Made by a program: the position numbers and the translations under genes. This document shows, piece after piece, positions 41,906 through 50,989 of a stretch of 64,000 bases of DNA (position 1 is its first letter; each line of letters opens with the position of its first letter). This stretch comes from GCA-2720975 sp964467985 (GTDB taxonomy: Bacteria; Planctomycetota; UBA1135; GCA-002686595), in contig CAYXTP010000003.1 of NCBI GenBank assembly GCA_964467985.1, positions 1-64,000 on the forward strand, in the 5' to 3' direction. A model generated the notes under the pieces. It saw only the letters and a program-made list of their open reading frames with translations. It was not told the origin of the DNA and did no database searches.

Positions 41906-43657
41906 ATGTCCTTGCTCTGGCACTTCTTCCAGCGCTTCTTGCGCTACCGGGGCTCCCTGATTCTAGGTCTGGTGTGCATACCTGCCGCTCAACTGGCGGA
42001 TGTGGGCATCACGCTCTTGATCGGGGACGCTCTGGACCAAGTCGCTCAATCAGATGACACGAGCTACATGCCCCGCATCCTGGGCCTGCTCGTGGGCGCG
42101 GCGCTCTTGCATTCGGCCTTCCGCTTCTTCCAACGCTGGTGCATCGTGGTCGTTTCGCGTCGCTTCGAGGTCGACCTGAAGCAAGACCTGTTCGACCGAT
42201 TGGCGTCACTGGACTTCGCCTTCCACGACCGCAGTCGATCCGGAGACGTGGTCAGCCGCATCACTAGTGACGTCGAGAATCTGCGCATGTTCCTGGGGCC
42301 GGGGCTCATGTACAGCGCTGGAGCCCTGGTTATCGTGCCGATCAGCGTCGGTATCCTCATGACGCTCAACGCCCCACTGGCCCTGACCATGGTCATCCCC
42401 ATGCTCAGTGTTGCCCTGGTGATGAAACTGCTCACACCACGATTGCACCGTCACTCGCTGGCCGTGCAAGAAAGCCTGGGCGAGATCAGTCATCGAGCCC
42501 AAGAGAATTTCAGCGGCATTCGAGTGGTCAAGGGCTACGACCGCGAAGATCAGCAAGGCGGGCTCTTCGCGGACACGAGCAGCGAGAATCGCGACAATCA
42601 AATCCGCCTGGGCAAGGCGCGCGGGCTGACACACGCCTACATCCACACGGCCTTCGACACCACGTTTGCCTTGATCCTCGTCCTGGGGGGCCTGGCTGCC
42701 ATCGAGCGCACGCTGCCCCTAGGTGACCTCTTCAAGTTCATCGACCTGACGTTGAAAATCTTCTGGCCCTTGATCGCCATGGGTTGGATCGCGGGCATGT
42801 ACCCGCGCGCCGTGGCCAGTGCCGAGCGGGTGAAGGACTTGCTCGGGCGTTCGTCGTCGATCCAAAGTGGCTCGAAGCGGTTGAGCGAGGAGGACGTCTC
42901 CGGGGACCTGCGCTTCGAGGGCCTGAACTTCACCTATCCTGAAGCTCAGCGCAGCGCTCTGCAGAACATCAACCTGCACGTGCCCGCCGGCTCGACGCTG
43001 GGCGTCGTGGGTCCGACCGGAGCCGGCAAGACGACCCTGCTGGAGATGGTTGGGCGCTTGCACGACGCGCAAAGCGGACGCCTCTGCCTGGATGGCGATG
43101 ATGTGCGCGAGCTCAATTTGGACGACCTGCGCCGAAGTCTGGGGTACGTGCCCCAGGACTCGTTCCTGTTCTCGGAGCCATTCCACGAGAACATCCGCTT
43201 CGGAGCGGACGAGGACTTGAGCACTGAGCGGGTCGAGGAACTGATCATGCGTTCCATGCTCAGCGCCGAGGTGGCTTCCTTCCCGGACGGGGCGCAAACC
43301 CTCGTGGGTGAACGCGGAGTGACTCTATCGGGCGGGCAACGCCAACGCACCTGTATCGCCCGCGCGCTGGCCCGCGATCCGCGCGTGCTGATCCTCGACG
43401 ATTGCTTGTCTGCGGTGGACAGTGAGACCGAGAAGGCTCTGGTCGACCACCTGAATCACGAGGGGCGCGGGCGCACCGTGCTCGTCGCCGCCCACCGACT
43501 CTCGACGGTGGCCCAAGCCGACCAGATTCTCGTACTGACCGAGTCCGGGGAAGTGGAGGCCGTGGGTACGCACGAAGATCTCGTGAATCGCGCCGGTTGG
43601 TACCGAGACACGTGGAACCAACAGCAGTTCCGCCAACAGGAGGGGGATCGGGCATGA
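41906..43657 (+). CDS. ABC exporter half-transporter, subunit 1 (Walker B Glu replaced by Asp)
   Basis: A 583-residue type IV (MsbA-like) half-exporter: six membrane helices (about 20-320), then a nucleotide-binding domain with Walker A GPTGAGKTTLLE (about 370), canonical signature LSGGQRQ (about 474) and Walker B LILDD, in which D499 stands where the catalytic Glu is normal. It overlaps the second half-transporter by 4 nt (ATGA). With subunit 2 it forms a heterodimer with one degenerate ATP site, as in TM287/TM288. Substrate unknown; lipid or drug export is typical. Confidence 0.92.
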   Translation: MSLLWHFFQRFLRYRGSLILGLVCIPAAQLADVGITLLIGDALDQVAQSDDTSYMPRILGLLVGAALLHSAFRFFQRWCIVVVSRRFEVDLKQDLFDRLASLDFAFHDRSRSGDVVSRITSDVENLRMFLGPGLMYSAGALVIVPISVGILMTLNAPLALTMVIPMLSVALVMKLLTPRLHRHSLAVQESLGEISHRAQENFSGIRVVKGYDREDQQGGLFADTSSENRDNQIRLGKARGLTHAYIHTAFDTTFALILVLGGLAAIERTLPLGDLFKFIDLTLKIFWPLIAMGWIAGMYPRAVASAERVKDLLGRSSSIQSGSKRLSEEDVSGDLRFEGLNFTYPEAQRSALQNINLHVPAGSTLGVVGPTGAGKTTLLEMVGRLHDAQSGRLCLDGDDVRELNLDDLRRSLGYVPQDSFLFSEPFHENIRFGADEDLSTERVEELIMRSMLSAEVASFPDGAQTLVGERGVTLSGGQRQRTCIARALARDPRVLILDDCLSAVDSETEKALVDHLNHEGRGRTVLVAAHRLSTVAQADQILVLTESGEVEAVGTHEDLVNRAGWYRDTWNQQQFRQQEGDRA

Positions 43658-45495
43658 GCCCCAGCGAAGAAGAAGTCATCGCCACCAAGGCTTGGGATCA
43701 CTCCCTATTCAAACGCCTGCTGCAATTCGCCCTGCCCCACAAGGGTCTGTTTGTGAAGAGCTTCGCGGTTCTCATGAGCCTCTTCCTGCTGGAACTCTGC
43801 GGGACTTGGATTTGGCGCGGAGTGATCGATGGACCGGTTGCGGAGGCCGCCAACACGGGCCTGGGACAGGCCAGCGCACGGGCAGATCTGGTACGCGCCT
43901 TGCTGGCCTGGGTCGGCTTGTACCTGGGGCTCATCGCCGTCATGGGCGTGTTGCGTTTCTTTGAGGTGTCGACACTGACGCGCACGGGCCAGACCGTGAT
44001 TCACGACTTGAGGTGTCAAGTTTTCCGCCACCTGCAGCATCTGGACCTGGCCTTCTTTGACAAGCAGCCGACAGGCTCCCTGGTGACGCGGGTCACCACG
44101 GACATCGAGAACCTGAGCGAGCTCTTCACTTCTGGAGTCGTCGTCCTGCTGTTCGACATCCTCAAGGTTGTCGGGGTCTTGGCTCTGCTCTTCGCCATCG
44201 ATGCGCACCTGGCCCTGGTGGTGACGCTCATGACTCCGATTTTGATCGGTCTCTCGATCGCATTCCGGGGAGGAGCGCGCCGGGCACACCGCTTGGTCCG
44301 TGCACGACTGGCCCGGCTCAACGGGTACTTGCAGGAGGTCCTCTCTGGCATCCGCGTCGTGCAGGTCTTCAACCGCGAACGACGGGTGTCCACGCGCTTT
44401 GCGGAGCACCTGGGCCTCTACTTCGAAGCCAATCGCCGCACAATTTTCCTGTTCGCCCTCTTCTATCCGTCCATGTCCCTGGCTGTTTTCCTGATTCAGG
44501 GTGCAGCGCTATGGGTCGGTATTGAGGCCATCGCGTCGGGCAGCTTGAGCTACGGCCAATTTGTTCAGTTCTGGTTCTTGCTCAGCATGCTTGTACGCCC
44601 CATTCGCGAGCTGGGGGAGCGCTACAACGTCTTGCAGTCGGCCTTCGCCTCAGCTGAACGCCTCTTTCAAGTGCTCGACACGACGAGTTCTCTGGCTCTA
44701 CCCGCGGAGCCAACGCCCTTGCCCCGACGAGCTGGAATTCCCAACGCGGTGCGTTTCGACAACGTGAGTTTCTCGTACCTGCAAGGCACGCAAGTGCTCG
44801 AGAATGTGAGTTTCGAGATTCCGCCAGGCAAGACGGTGGCCGTCGTGGGAGCGACAGGGGCAGGCAAGTCGACGTTGGTCAACTTGCTGCTGCGCTTCTA
44901 CGATCCCAGTGCAGGACGGGTGCAGTTGGGTGGCGTGGACCTGGACCAGATTGGACCGGAAGAGCTGCGCAGTGAGTTCGGCCTTGTCCTGCAAGAGGAC
45001 TTCCTGTTCAGCGGCAGCGTGCGTGAGAACGTGATCATGGGACGCACGGGCATCGATGACCAGGACCTGGCCCACGCGCTTGCAGCCAGCGGCGCCCAAA
45101 ACTTCATCAAGGGCCTCGAGCATGGCCTGGAATCGCAGGTCGCGGAGAGGGGAGCCACCTTTTCAACAGGAGAGCGCCAGTTGCTCGCCATTGCTCGCGC
45201 ACTCGCTGGACGGCCCGACCTCATCATTCTTGACGAGGCCACTGCGAGCGTGGACTCAGACACGGAACGACGCATCGAAGAAGCTACCCGGTCGCTACTG
45301 TCCGACCGCAGCGCATTGGTCGTCGCTCATCGCCTTTCGACGATCCGGGAGGCGGACGAAATCCTCGTCATGGAACGCGGGCAAATCGTGGAGCGCGGCA
45401 CGCACAAGGAGCTGCTCGGGGCAGGCAGGCAGTACGCACGCCTCTACCACCTCCAATTCGAGGACCAAGAGGAGCCTGGAGCCGGTCCAAACTAG
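43654..45495 (+). CDS. ABC exporter half-transporter, subunit 2 (degenerate signature)
   Basis: A 613-residue half-exporter with six membrane helices and a nucleotide-binding domain with Walker A GATGAGKSTLVN, a degenerate signature F503-S-T-G-E507 in place of LSGGQ, and Walker B LIILDE with the catalytic E528 intact. The pattern complements subunit 1: one site combines subunit 2 Walker motifs with the good signature of subunit 1 (active), the other is degenerate. AGGAGG precedes the ATG at 43654. Confidence 0.92.
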   Translation: MSPSEEEVIATKAWDHSLFKRLLQFALPHKGLFVKSFAVLMSLFLLELCGTWIWRGVIDGPVAEAANTGLGQASARADLVRALLAWVGLYLGLIAVMGVLRFFEVSTLTRTGQTVIHDLRCQVFRHLQHLDLAFFDKQPTGSLVTRVTTDIENLSELFTSGVVVLLFDILKVVGVLALLFAIDAHLALVVTLMTPILIGLSIAFRGGARRAHRLVRARLARLNGYLQEVLSGIRVVQVFNRERRVSTRFAEHLGLYFEANRRTIFLFALFYPSMSLAVFLIQGAALWVGIEAIASGSLSYGQFVQFWFLLSMLVRPIRELGERYNVLQSAFASAERLFQVLDTTSSLALPAEPTPLPRRAGIPNAVRFDNVSFSYLQGTQVLENVSFEIPPGKTVAVVGATGAGKSTLVNLLLRFYDPSAGRVQLGGVDLDQIGPEELRSEFGLVLQEDFLFSGSVRENVIMGRTGIDDQDLAHALAASGAQNFIKGLEHGLESQVAERGATFSTGERQLLAIARALAGRPDLIILDEATASVDSDTERRIEEATRSLLSDRSALVVAHRLSTIREADEILVMERGQIVERGTHKELLGAGRQYARLYHLQFEDQEEPGAGPN

Positions 45496-45541
45496 GCCGA
45501 ACGGTCTTATTTGCTAGGCTCTGGGCCGAGACTGTCTCTCC

Positions 45542-48500
45542 ATGGCTTGCTCAACCGTCCAACGCCCACGCTGTTCGTCGGGCCCCCTTGCGTACCTGGC
45601 GCTGGCCGTGTTCGCCAGCTGCGGTAGCGGCCCGGATCGCGGGTCGCGCCAGGCCAGCCACCCACCGGGGACCATTGTCGAGCTGCCGGGTGGAGGGTTT
45701 TTTATCTCGGACCCCAACCAAGCGGGCAACGCGACGGAGTTGCGTTTGGCAAGAACGGCCCACGGCCGACTCGTGGAGATCTTCGGCTTGGATGCCGCGG
45801 GCGCCCGCCTGCCCATGGCCGGAGACTTCATGATCGGGCCCCTGCTGGTCAGCGACGGTAAAGACTTCAGCCTGGAGACCAACGCGATCACTTCCCAGCA
45901 GGCCTTGGTCATCCTGCGGGACGTGACGGACACAGTTGCGGGCGGCGGCCGCGATCAGTTCTACAGCCTGCTCAAGACTGCGGAAGCCAACGTGATTCCC
46001 ATCCAGCCCCTGGCCGCAGGTGGGGCGGGCACCTACTCCATGTTGCCCCGCAATGGCGCGCTGATGTTGCAGTTCGATGATCTGGTGGATGAGACCAGCT
46101 TGGACGAAACAACCCTGCGGGTCTTAACCGGTATCCCCTCAACGATTCCCTTCGAGGCCAGGCTTTTCGTGGACGCCAACCACGGCGGACTGGCGAACGG
46201 ACAGTTTCGATCGTCCCGTGTGTATGTAGACATGACGGTCAGTGAACTGGAGTCCTATAGCACTTCGCCACCCCTGCCCATCAACCCGCTGGGACTTCCG
46301 CCAGCGATCGACGTCAACTTAGCTAATGTGGAGCTGCGCATACCCACGGCCACGAGTTCGAGTACCGGGCAAAATCGATTGCTCGTCAACGTTTCTGGGC
46401 ACCCACTGGCCACGGCAGGCAACGGTCCCGTGGACTTCAACTCACCAACTCTCGATGTCGTGCGCGCCGTTCGCTCGGGAGGCAAGCAGGAGCAAACAGG
46501 CGATGCCTACAACGGATTCCTGCCCGACCAGCAAGCCCCGCTCATTGTGGGCACGCAGGAGGTTCAAATCCCCTTCCCCCCGGTCTATCAGGGCGGCACC
46601 TCCTTCCTGATACCCGAGCTACGCTTCGACTCAAAGCCCTGCGCTCAGACACCTGACGCCGGGGACCTGATCGTCCAGCCCGGAGTTTTTGCGGAAGTCA
46701 CGCGCCCGCCGGCCTTGGTGAAAGATGGGATTCTCAAGAACGTCGAAGTGCGCTTGGTCGTCTATCCGTTGAATTGGGACACGGGGGACGGACCCGCGGA
46801 ATGGCTCAATTCGAGTGTCGGTGCGGCGGAATTCAATGCCCCGTTCGACCCCGTGTTCGATTCGGGAAGCGCAGCCTGCTACGCACGCATCCTGCCCCAA
46901 CCGAGCGGCTATCCAAGCCAGCCGGGGGTCGGTTTGCACACGTCATCCAGCATCGAACTTCGTTTTAGCGAGGCCATGGACCCCCTGTCTGTGACGGCCT
47001 TCGACTCCATCACATTGACGCGCTCGCCCGCGCCGGTTGCCGGCGGCACACCCCTGGCTACAGACCAGTATGTGGTCGGATCGATGGCGCAGTCAGCGGA
47101 CCTGATGCGCTTCACCTACGTTCCTGACTTACCCCTCGCCCACGCGGTGGGCATGGCGGAGAACTACTACCTGAATCTGGCTGCAGGTGTCTGGAGCCCC
47201 ACGGACCTCTCCGGCAATCCCCTCGACTTCACTCTGCCCGAAGTCACGATGAGCATCGACCCGACTCTCGCGCCCCAGAGCACCGGTGGACGGGTCAGCC
47301 GCTTCAGCGCGCTAGACGAAGAGGCGCCCTTTGGCGATGAAACCAAGGCCCTGCCGGAATGGGCGGGCCAACACCTCTACGACTTCGGTTTGGAGGTCAT
47401 TCGCCCCCGACCGGTCGTGCGTTCGTTGGGCGTCGTCGACCGAACGAATCCCGTTCCGGCGATCATGGCCTACTTTGTCCTGGGCGTGCAGACGCCCCTA
47501 TCCAACTACGGCAGCCGGTGTCAGGCCATTTGGCGTTACTGTGATTTCGGCTTGGGTTTGACGGATGCCTCAAAATTCAATTTGGACCTGGAAGGTATGT
47601 ACTGGAGCCCGGCTGCAGGCTCGGTGGTCTTCGATAGCTATACCCAGTTCGAAATCAAGCTGGCTCACTCGGCCTGGGTGCCGGATGAGTACGTCAATTC
47701 CGCCACCAACCTGCCACAGTTCGGCGCCTCGGGGTTGACCAACTTCTACAGCAAGAACCTGCTGGATGCCGCGCAGGATCCACTGAGTGTGGTGCACCCG
47801 CGCTACCTCGGCTACCAAGTGAACCCTGGAGACATGGTCACCACGAGCCTGGGCACCGACCTCATGCCGTACCCCTGGAACCGCGGGTTGGCACCCGACG
47901 ATTGGACATCGTACACGTGGCGAGACACCTCCCTGCGCAAGCGGGCGGGCAAGGGCGGCGCTGGGACAGACCTCTTCCAGGTGTACTTCGCCAACGGCAA
48001 GCCACGTCCCTCCAATCCCCACTTCCAAGCGAACCAGGTGCGCACGTCGGGACTGAGCCTGCTGATGGACTTTAGCTGTTTCCCGGACGAAGGTGCGGTG
48101 GGGCAAAATGCCCTGGCCATCGCCCTGGCCTCCGCATCAGCAGCGCAACCCTACTTCAGGGCTTTCACAACAGGTGGAGTGAAGCCGAACGGAAAGACCA
48201 AACTGATCAATCCCGACAAAGAGACGCGCGCCAACGGCGGCTTCAACCCTCTGTCGAACCCACCGGGAGCCTCCACGCCGGGAAACGACCCGGTGGTGTA
48301 CATGGGGGCCGCCGATTTTGTCGTGCGCACGAGCCGCAGCCACTCCATTTGGTTCCCGGCCACCGATCCTATCGGGGGCGGGACGTTCTCGGCACCCATC
48401 TACAGCACCCCGATCACCGAGCCCAAGGCCGAAGACCAAACCGTGGGCACGTCGGTTCTGCTCGAGTTCCGAGGCATGACATCGTTTGCTCCTCCGGCTG

Positions 48501-48793
48501 ATCCCTGCACGGGCCAGCCAGTCATGAGCCCCCTCGAAGATGCGACCATGTTCGATCTGTACGGTGATCACTACAACGACAGTTGCATCCCGAACCCGAC
48601 TGGGCAAACGAACCACAGCACGAAGTACGAGAATCTCGGAATCACTTTCCTCAACACCGACGACACCTGGAAGCCCTCCATCCAGCTGATAGACGGGGCG
48701 CCGTACTACCAGATTCGCTTGACGTTCATCTCGGACACCGTCTCGGGCCTCAGTCCAGAATTGTCCGCTGTGGCCGTGAGCTGGGTGGAGTGA
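45542..48793 (+). CDS. large secreted lipoprotein with Big_5 Ig-like domains
   Basis: A 1083-residue protein with a lipoprotein signal (LALAVFASC, lipobox Cys about residue 27). Two segments match SbsA/Big_5-type Ig-like domains: GALMLQFDDLVDETSLD (near 175) and SSIELRFSEAMDPLSVTAF (near 475). The rest is beta-rich and Gly/Pro/Asn/Ser-rich, without an enzyme motif I recognise. Such giant surface proteins are typical of planctomycetes. It follows the ABC exporter by 46 nt on the same strand. Function unknown. Confidence 0.75.
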   Translation: MACSTVQRPRCSSGPLAYLALAVFASCGSGPDRGSRQASHPPGTIVELPGGGFFISDPNQAGNATELRLARTAHGRLVEIFGLDAAGARLPMAGDFMIGPLLVSDGKDFSLETNAITSQQALVILRDVTDTVAGGGRDQFYSLLKTAEANVIPIQPLAAGGAGTYSMLPRNGALMLQFDDLVDETSLDETTLRVLTGIPSTIPFEARLFVDANHGGLANGQFRSSRVYVDMTVSELESYSTSPPLPINPLGLPPAIDVNLANVELRIPTATSSSTGQNRLLVNVSGHPLATAGNGPVDFNSPTLDVVRAVRSGGKQEQTGDAYNGFLPDQQAPLIVGTQEVQIPFPPVYQGGTSFLIPELRFDSKPCAQTPDAGDLIVQPGVFAEVTRPPALVKDGILKNVEVRLVVYPLNWDTGDGPAEWLNSSVGAAEFNAPFDPVFDSGSAACYARILPQPSGYPSQPGVGLHTSSSIELRFSEAMDPLSVTAFDSITLTRSPAPVAGGTPLATDQYVVGSMAQSADLMRFTYVPDLPLAHAVGMAENYYLNLAAGVWSPTDLSGNPLDFTLPEVTMSIDPTLAPQSTGGRVSRFSALDEEAPFGDETKALPEWAGQHLYDFGLEVIRPRPVVRSLGVVDRTNPVPAIMAYFVLGVQTPLSNYGSRCQAIWRYCDFGLGLTDASKFNLDLEGMYWSPAAGSVVFDSYTQFEIKLAHSAWVPDEYVNSATNLPQFGASGLTNFYSKNLLDAAQDPLSVVHPRYLGYQVNPGDMVTTSLGTDLMPYPWNRGLAPDDWTSYTWRDTSLRKRAGKGGAGTDLFQVYFANGKPRPSNPHFQANQVRTSGLSLLMDFSCFPDEGAVGQNALAIALASASAAQPYFRAFTTGGVKPNGKTKLINPDKETRANGGFNPLSNPPGASTPGNDPVVYMGAADFVVRTSRSHSIWFPATDPIGGGTFSAPIYSTPITEPKAEDQTVGTSVLLEFRGMTSFAPPADPCTGQPVMSPLEDATMFDLYGDHYNDSCIPNPTGQTNHSTKYENLGITFLNTDDTWKPSIQLIDGAPYYQIRLTFISDTVSGLSPELSAVAVSWVE

Positions 48794-48945
48794 CGCAAGC
48801 TGTACCTGTGTAACTCGGTCGCTTGTGAGCCGTCAGCCCGGGTGGGTGGGGGCGGTGGTGGCTGATTCCGGTGCAGGGGTCACGACCGAGGCCCGTGAAT
48901 TTGGAGGCGAACTGAGCGCCGATCTGTCTCGGCGGGCGAGTTCAC

Positions 48946-49701
48946 CTAGGCCTTCACACACAAGCGCCCGGTGTAGTCAAGCCTGCCGAGGAACACGCGC
49001 TCTTGGGACCCCTCGAAGTATTCGTCCACAGCCTGACGGGCCCCCTCGAAGTGCCCGTAGTCATCCACGATCAAGACCCCTCCGGATACCAACCGCGGCC
49101 ACAGGTGGTTCATCTCATGCAGCGTGGACGCGTACCAATCCGTGTCGAGGCGCAGCAGGCCGATCTGCTCCGGTGCCGAACCTGGAATCGTGTCCTCGAC
49201 CTTCCCGGCCAGAAAATGCAGGCGTTCGGCTGGGTACCCGGTTCCCAACAGCGCTTCTCGCACGCGCTCCAATGAACAGGCAAGCCAGTTTCCGGAGAGG
49301 GAATCGAAGTGTTCCGATGCCGGCGTTCCATACAGGTCAACGTCTTCTTCCGTCGGTGCGGGCATGCCCTCGAAGGTGTCGTACAGGTACAGATCCCGGT
49401 CGGTCACTCCCAATTCCATCAAGGTCAGGGCCACTGCCATCATGGATCCGCCCTTGTAGACACCGCACTCGACGAATGCTCCGGGCAAGTCGTGCCGCAC
49501 GACATAGCGCACACCCTCGATCAGGCCGAACAAGCGCTCGGGAGAGGTCATCGTGTGGCCTCGAACCGCGGCGATCACACGCCGATGTCCCTCGTCAAAG
49601 TCGCCCGGCAGGCCGTCTCCTCGGTAGGACACGAACTCGAACCCCAACTTGCGAGTCAACCAGCGTAGGGCACCCTTCAGGCCACCGGTGACCGTAATCA
49701 T
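48946..49701 (-). CDS. TylF/MycF-family O-methyltransferase
   Basis: A 251-residue SAM-dependent methyltransferase of the macrocin (TylF) type: AFVECGVYKGGSMM (SAM site), LYLYDTFEGMP, LLRLDTDWYASTLHEM and LIVDDYGHFEGAR (metal-binding Asp pair). These enzymes methylate sugar hydroxyls and are often in polysaccharide or glycan clusters, which fits the GT9 gene two positions upstream. It starts directly after the small membrane protein stop codon. Confidence 0.9.
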   Translation of the reverse strand: MITVTGGLKGALRWLTRKLGFEFVSYRGDGLPGDFDEGHRRVIAAVRGHTMTSPERLFGLIEGVRYVVRHDLPGAFVECGVYKGGSMMAVALTLMELGVTDRDLYLYDTFEGMPAPTEEDVDLYGTPASEHFDSLSGNWLACSLERVREALLGTGYPAERLHFLAGKVEDTIPGSAPEQIGLLRLDTDWYASTLHEMNHLWPRLVSGGVLIVDDYGHFEGARQAVDEYFEGSQERVFLGRLDYTGRLCVKA

Positions 49702-49908
49702 TTAGCGCGCCCCCATGTTGCGTTCCAGCAACCAGCCGCCCAGGAACATCACGCCGCCGATCGCCAGGCCATAGGTTTCCGCCTTCATCGAAGACAAGCC
49801 CTCGTCCCCCATCCCAAGATTCACGCTCATCATGACGCCCACACCCACGACGAGTAGCCCGACACCCTCGAGACCCTTGGCAAGGCTCCACATCCAGTTG
49901 CGTTTCAT
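49702..49908 (-). CDS. small membrane protein, 68 residues
   Basis: Two predicted membrane segments (GVGLLVVGVGVMMSV, about 14-29, and GLAIGGVMFLGGWLLE, about 47-62) separated by a short polar loop, basic N-terminus and a C-terminal RNMGAR. The ATG at 49908 overlaps the GT9 stop as ATGA and its stop abuts the TylF start, so it is a real part of the operon. Function unknown. Confidence 0.7.
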   Translation of the reverse strand: MKRNWMWSLAKGLEGVGLLVVGVGVMMSVNLGMGDEGLSSMKAETYGLAIGGVMFLGGWLLERNMGAR

Positions 49909-50948
49909 TCGTTCAGTAGCTCCAGAACAGCCGAGCTGAGGCGCTCGGGGGTGATGGACGAGTTGTCTGCATCGGGTCGGTAGGAACAGTAGTCGCTGGA
50001 GGTGCTGCGAATCGAGCGTCCGCGGCCAAAGAGATCCACTTCTGCCGCCGAGGTTGGCGCAAAGAACGCCACGACCGGCCGATCTTGGGCGATGGCCATG
50101 TGCAGGGCGAGCGAGTCGCTGCTCACGAGCACATCGCAGCAAGCCACCTGAGCTGCAAACTCTAGCAGGCTGTTGTCCGTCCCGCCGTTCAGAACGCGCA
50201 AGCCGGATAGGCCCTCGAGAGACTTGAGCAGGTGCGAATTCCGTTCTGCTTCGAGAGCTCCGCCAAGCACCAGGAAGCGCACATCGCCATCTCGAGCGTC
50301 ATGAACCTGACGGGCCAACTCGGTAGTGCGCTCAATATCCAGGCCCTTGGAGGGCCAGCGTTCGCCAGCTCCGGTGTTCAAGCCGATCAAGGCATCCTGA
50401 CCCTCGAAGCGCTGACGCTGAACCTGCGCCTCACTTTCAGGAACGGTCAACTGTGGCTTGCCCGGTTCGACGTCCAGCATGCAGGCGAACAGCTCCGCGT
50501 GGGTCCGTTCATTTTGCAACTTGCGCCGATCCGCTTCCTGCTTTCCAGCTCGGGACAGCAGCCCCATGCCAAACCACGGTTCGACATCATCCGTATAGAC
50601 GCACGCGCCGCGGGGATCCTCCAGGGCTCCGGACAGTCGAGCGCGACTCAGCTCCTGCATGCGAGTGGCCAGGCGCGCGGGGCCAGGCTCATCATCAAAG
50701 GACAGGATCCAACTCCAACCGACTGGCCCCAGATCTTCGCATAGACCCTGCACTCCCCCTGGATCCCCATCCCAAACGCGCACACTGTCCACTAGCGGAT
50801 GGTCGCGTACCAGGGCATCCGCTCCGGGAGCGGTGATCCACAGAATCGGCGCGTTGTCCGTGTACTTCTTGAGCCCGGGCAGAATCGAAGTCGTGCGCAG
50901 GACATCTCCGAGCGCGCCGGTCTTGATCAACAGGATGCGATCTTGCAT
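49905..50948 (-). CDS. glycosyltransferase family 9 (heptosyltransferase-like)
   Basis: A 347-residue GT-B enzyme: ILLIKTGALGDVLRTTSIL at the N-terminus, IGLNTGAGERWPSKGL in the middle, and the C-terminal VSSDSLALHMAIAQDRPVVAFF donor-binding block typical of ADP-heptose:LPS heptosyltransferases. It probably adds heptose or a related sugar to LPS core or another surface glycan. The ATG at 50948 gives the family N-terminus. It is 41 nt downstream of the AOR-MoaD gene. Confidence 0.9.
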   Translation of the reverse strand: MQDRILLIKTGALGDVLRTTSILPGLKKYTDNAPILWITAPGADALVRDHPLVDSVRVWDGDPGGVQGLCEDLGPVGWSWILSFDDEPGPARLATRMQELSRARLSGALEDPRGACVYTDDVEPWFGMGLLSRAGKQEADRRKLQNERTHAELFACMLDVEPGKPQLTVPESEAQVQRQRFEGQDALIGLNTGAGERWPSKGLDIERTTELARQVHDARDGDVRFLVLGGALEAERNSHLLKSLEGLSGLRVLNGGTDNSLLEFAAQVACCDVLVSSDSLALHMAIAQDRPVVAFFAPTSAAEVDLFGRGRSIRSTSSDYCSYRPDADNSSITPERLSSAVLELLNE

Positions 50949-50989
50949 TGGAGCAACAGAATCAGGAGACCCGCGGTTGGATGCCAGTC

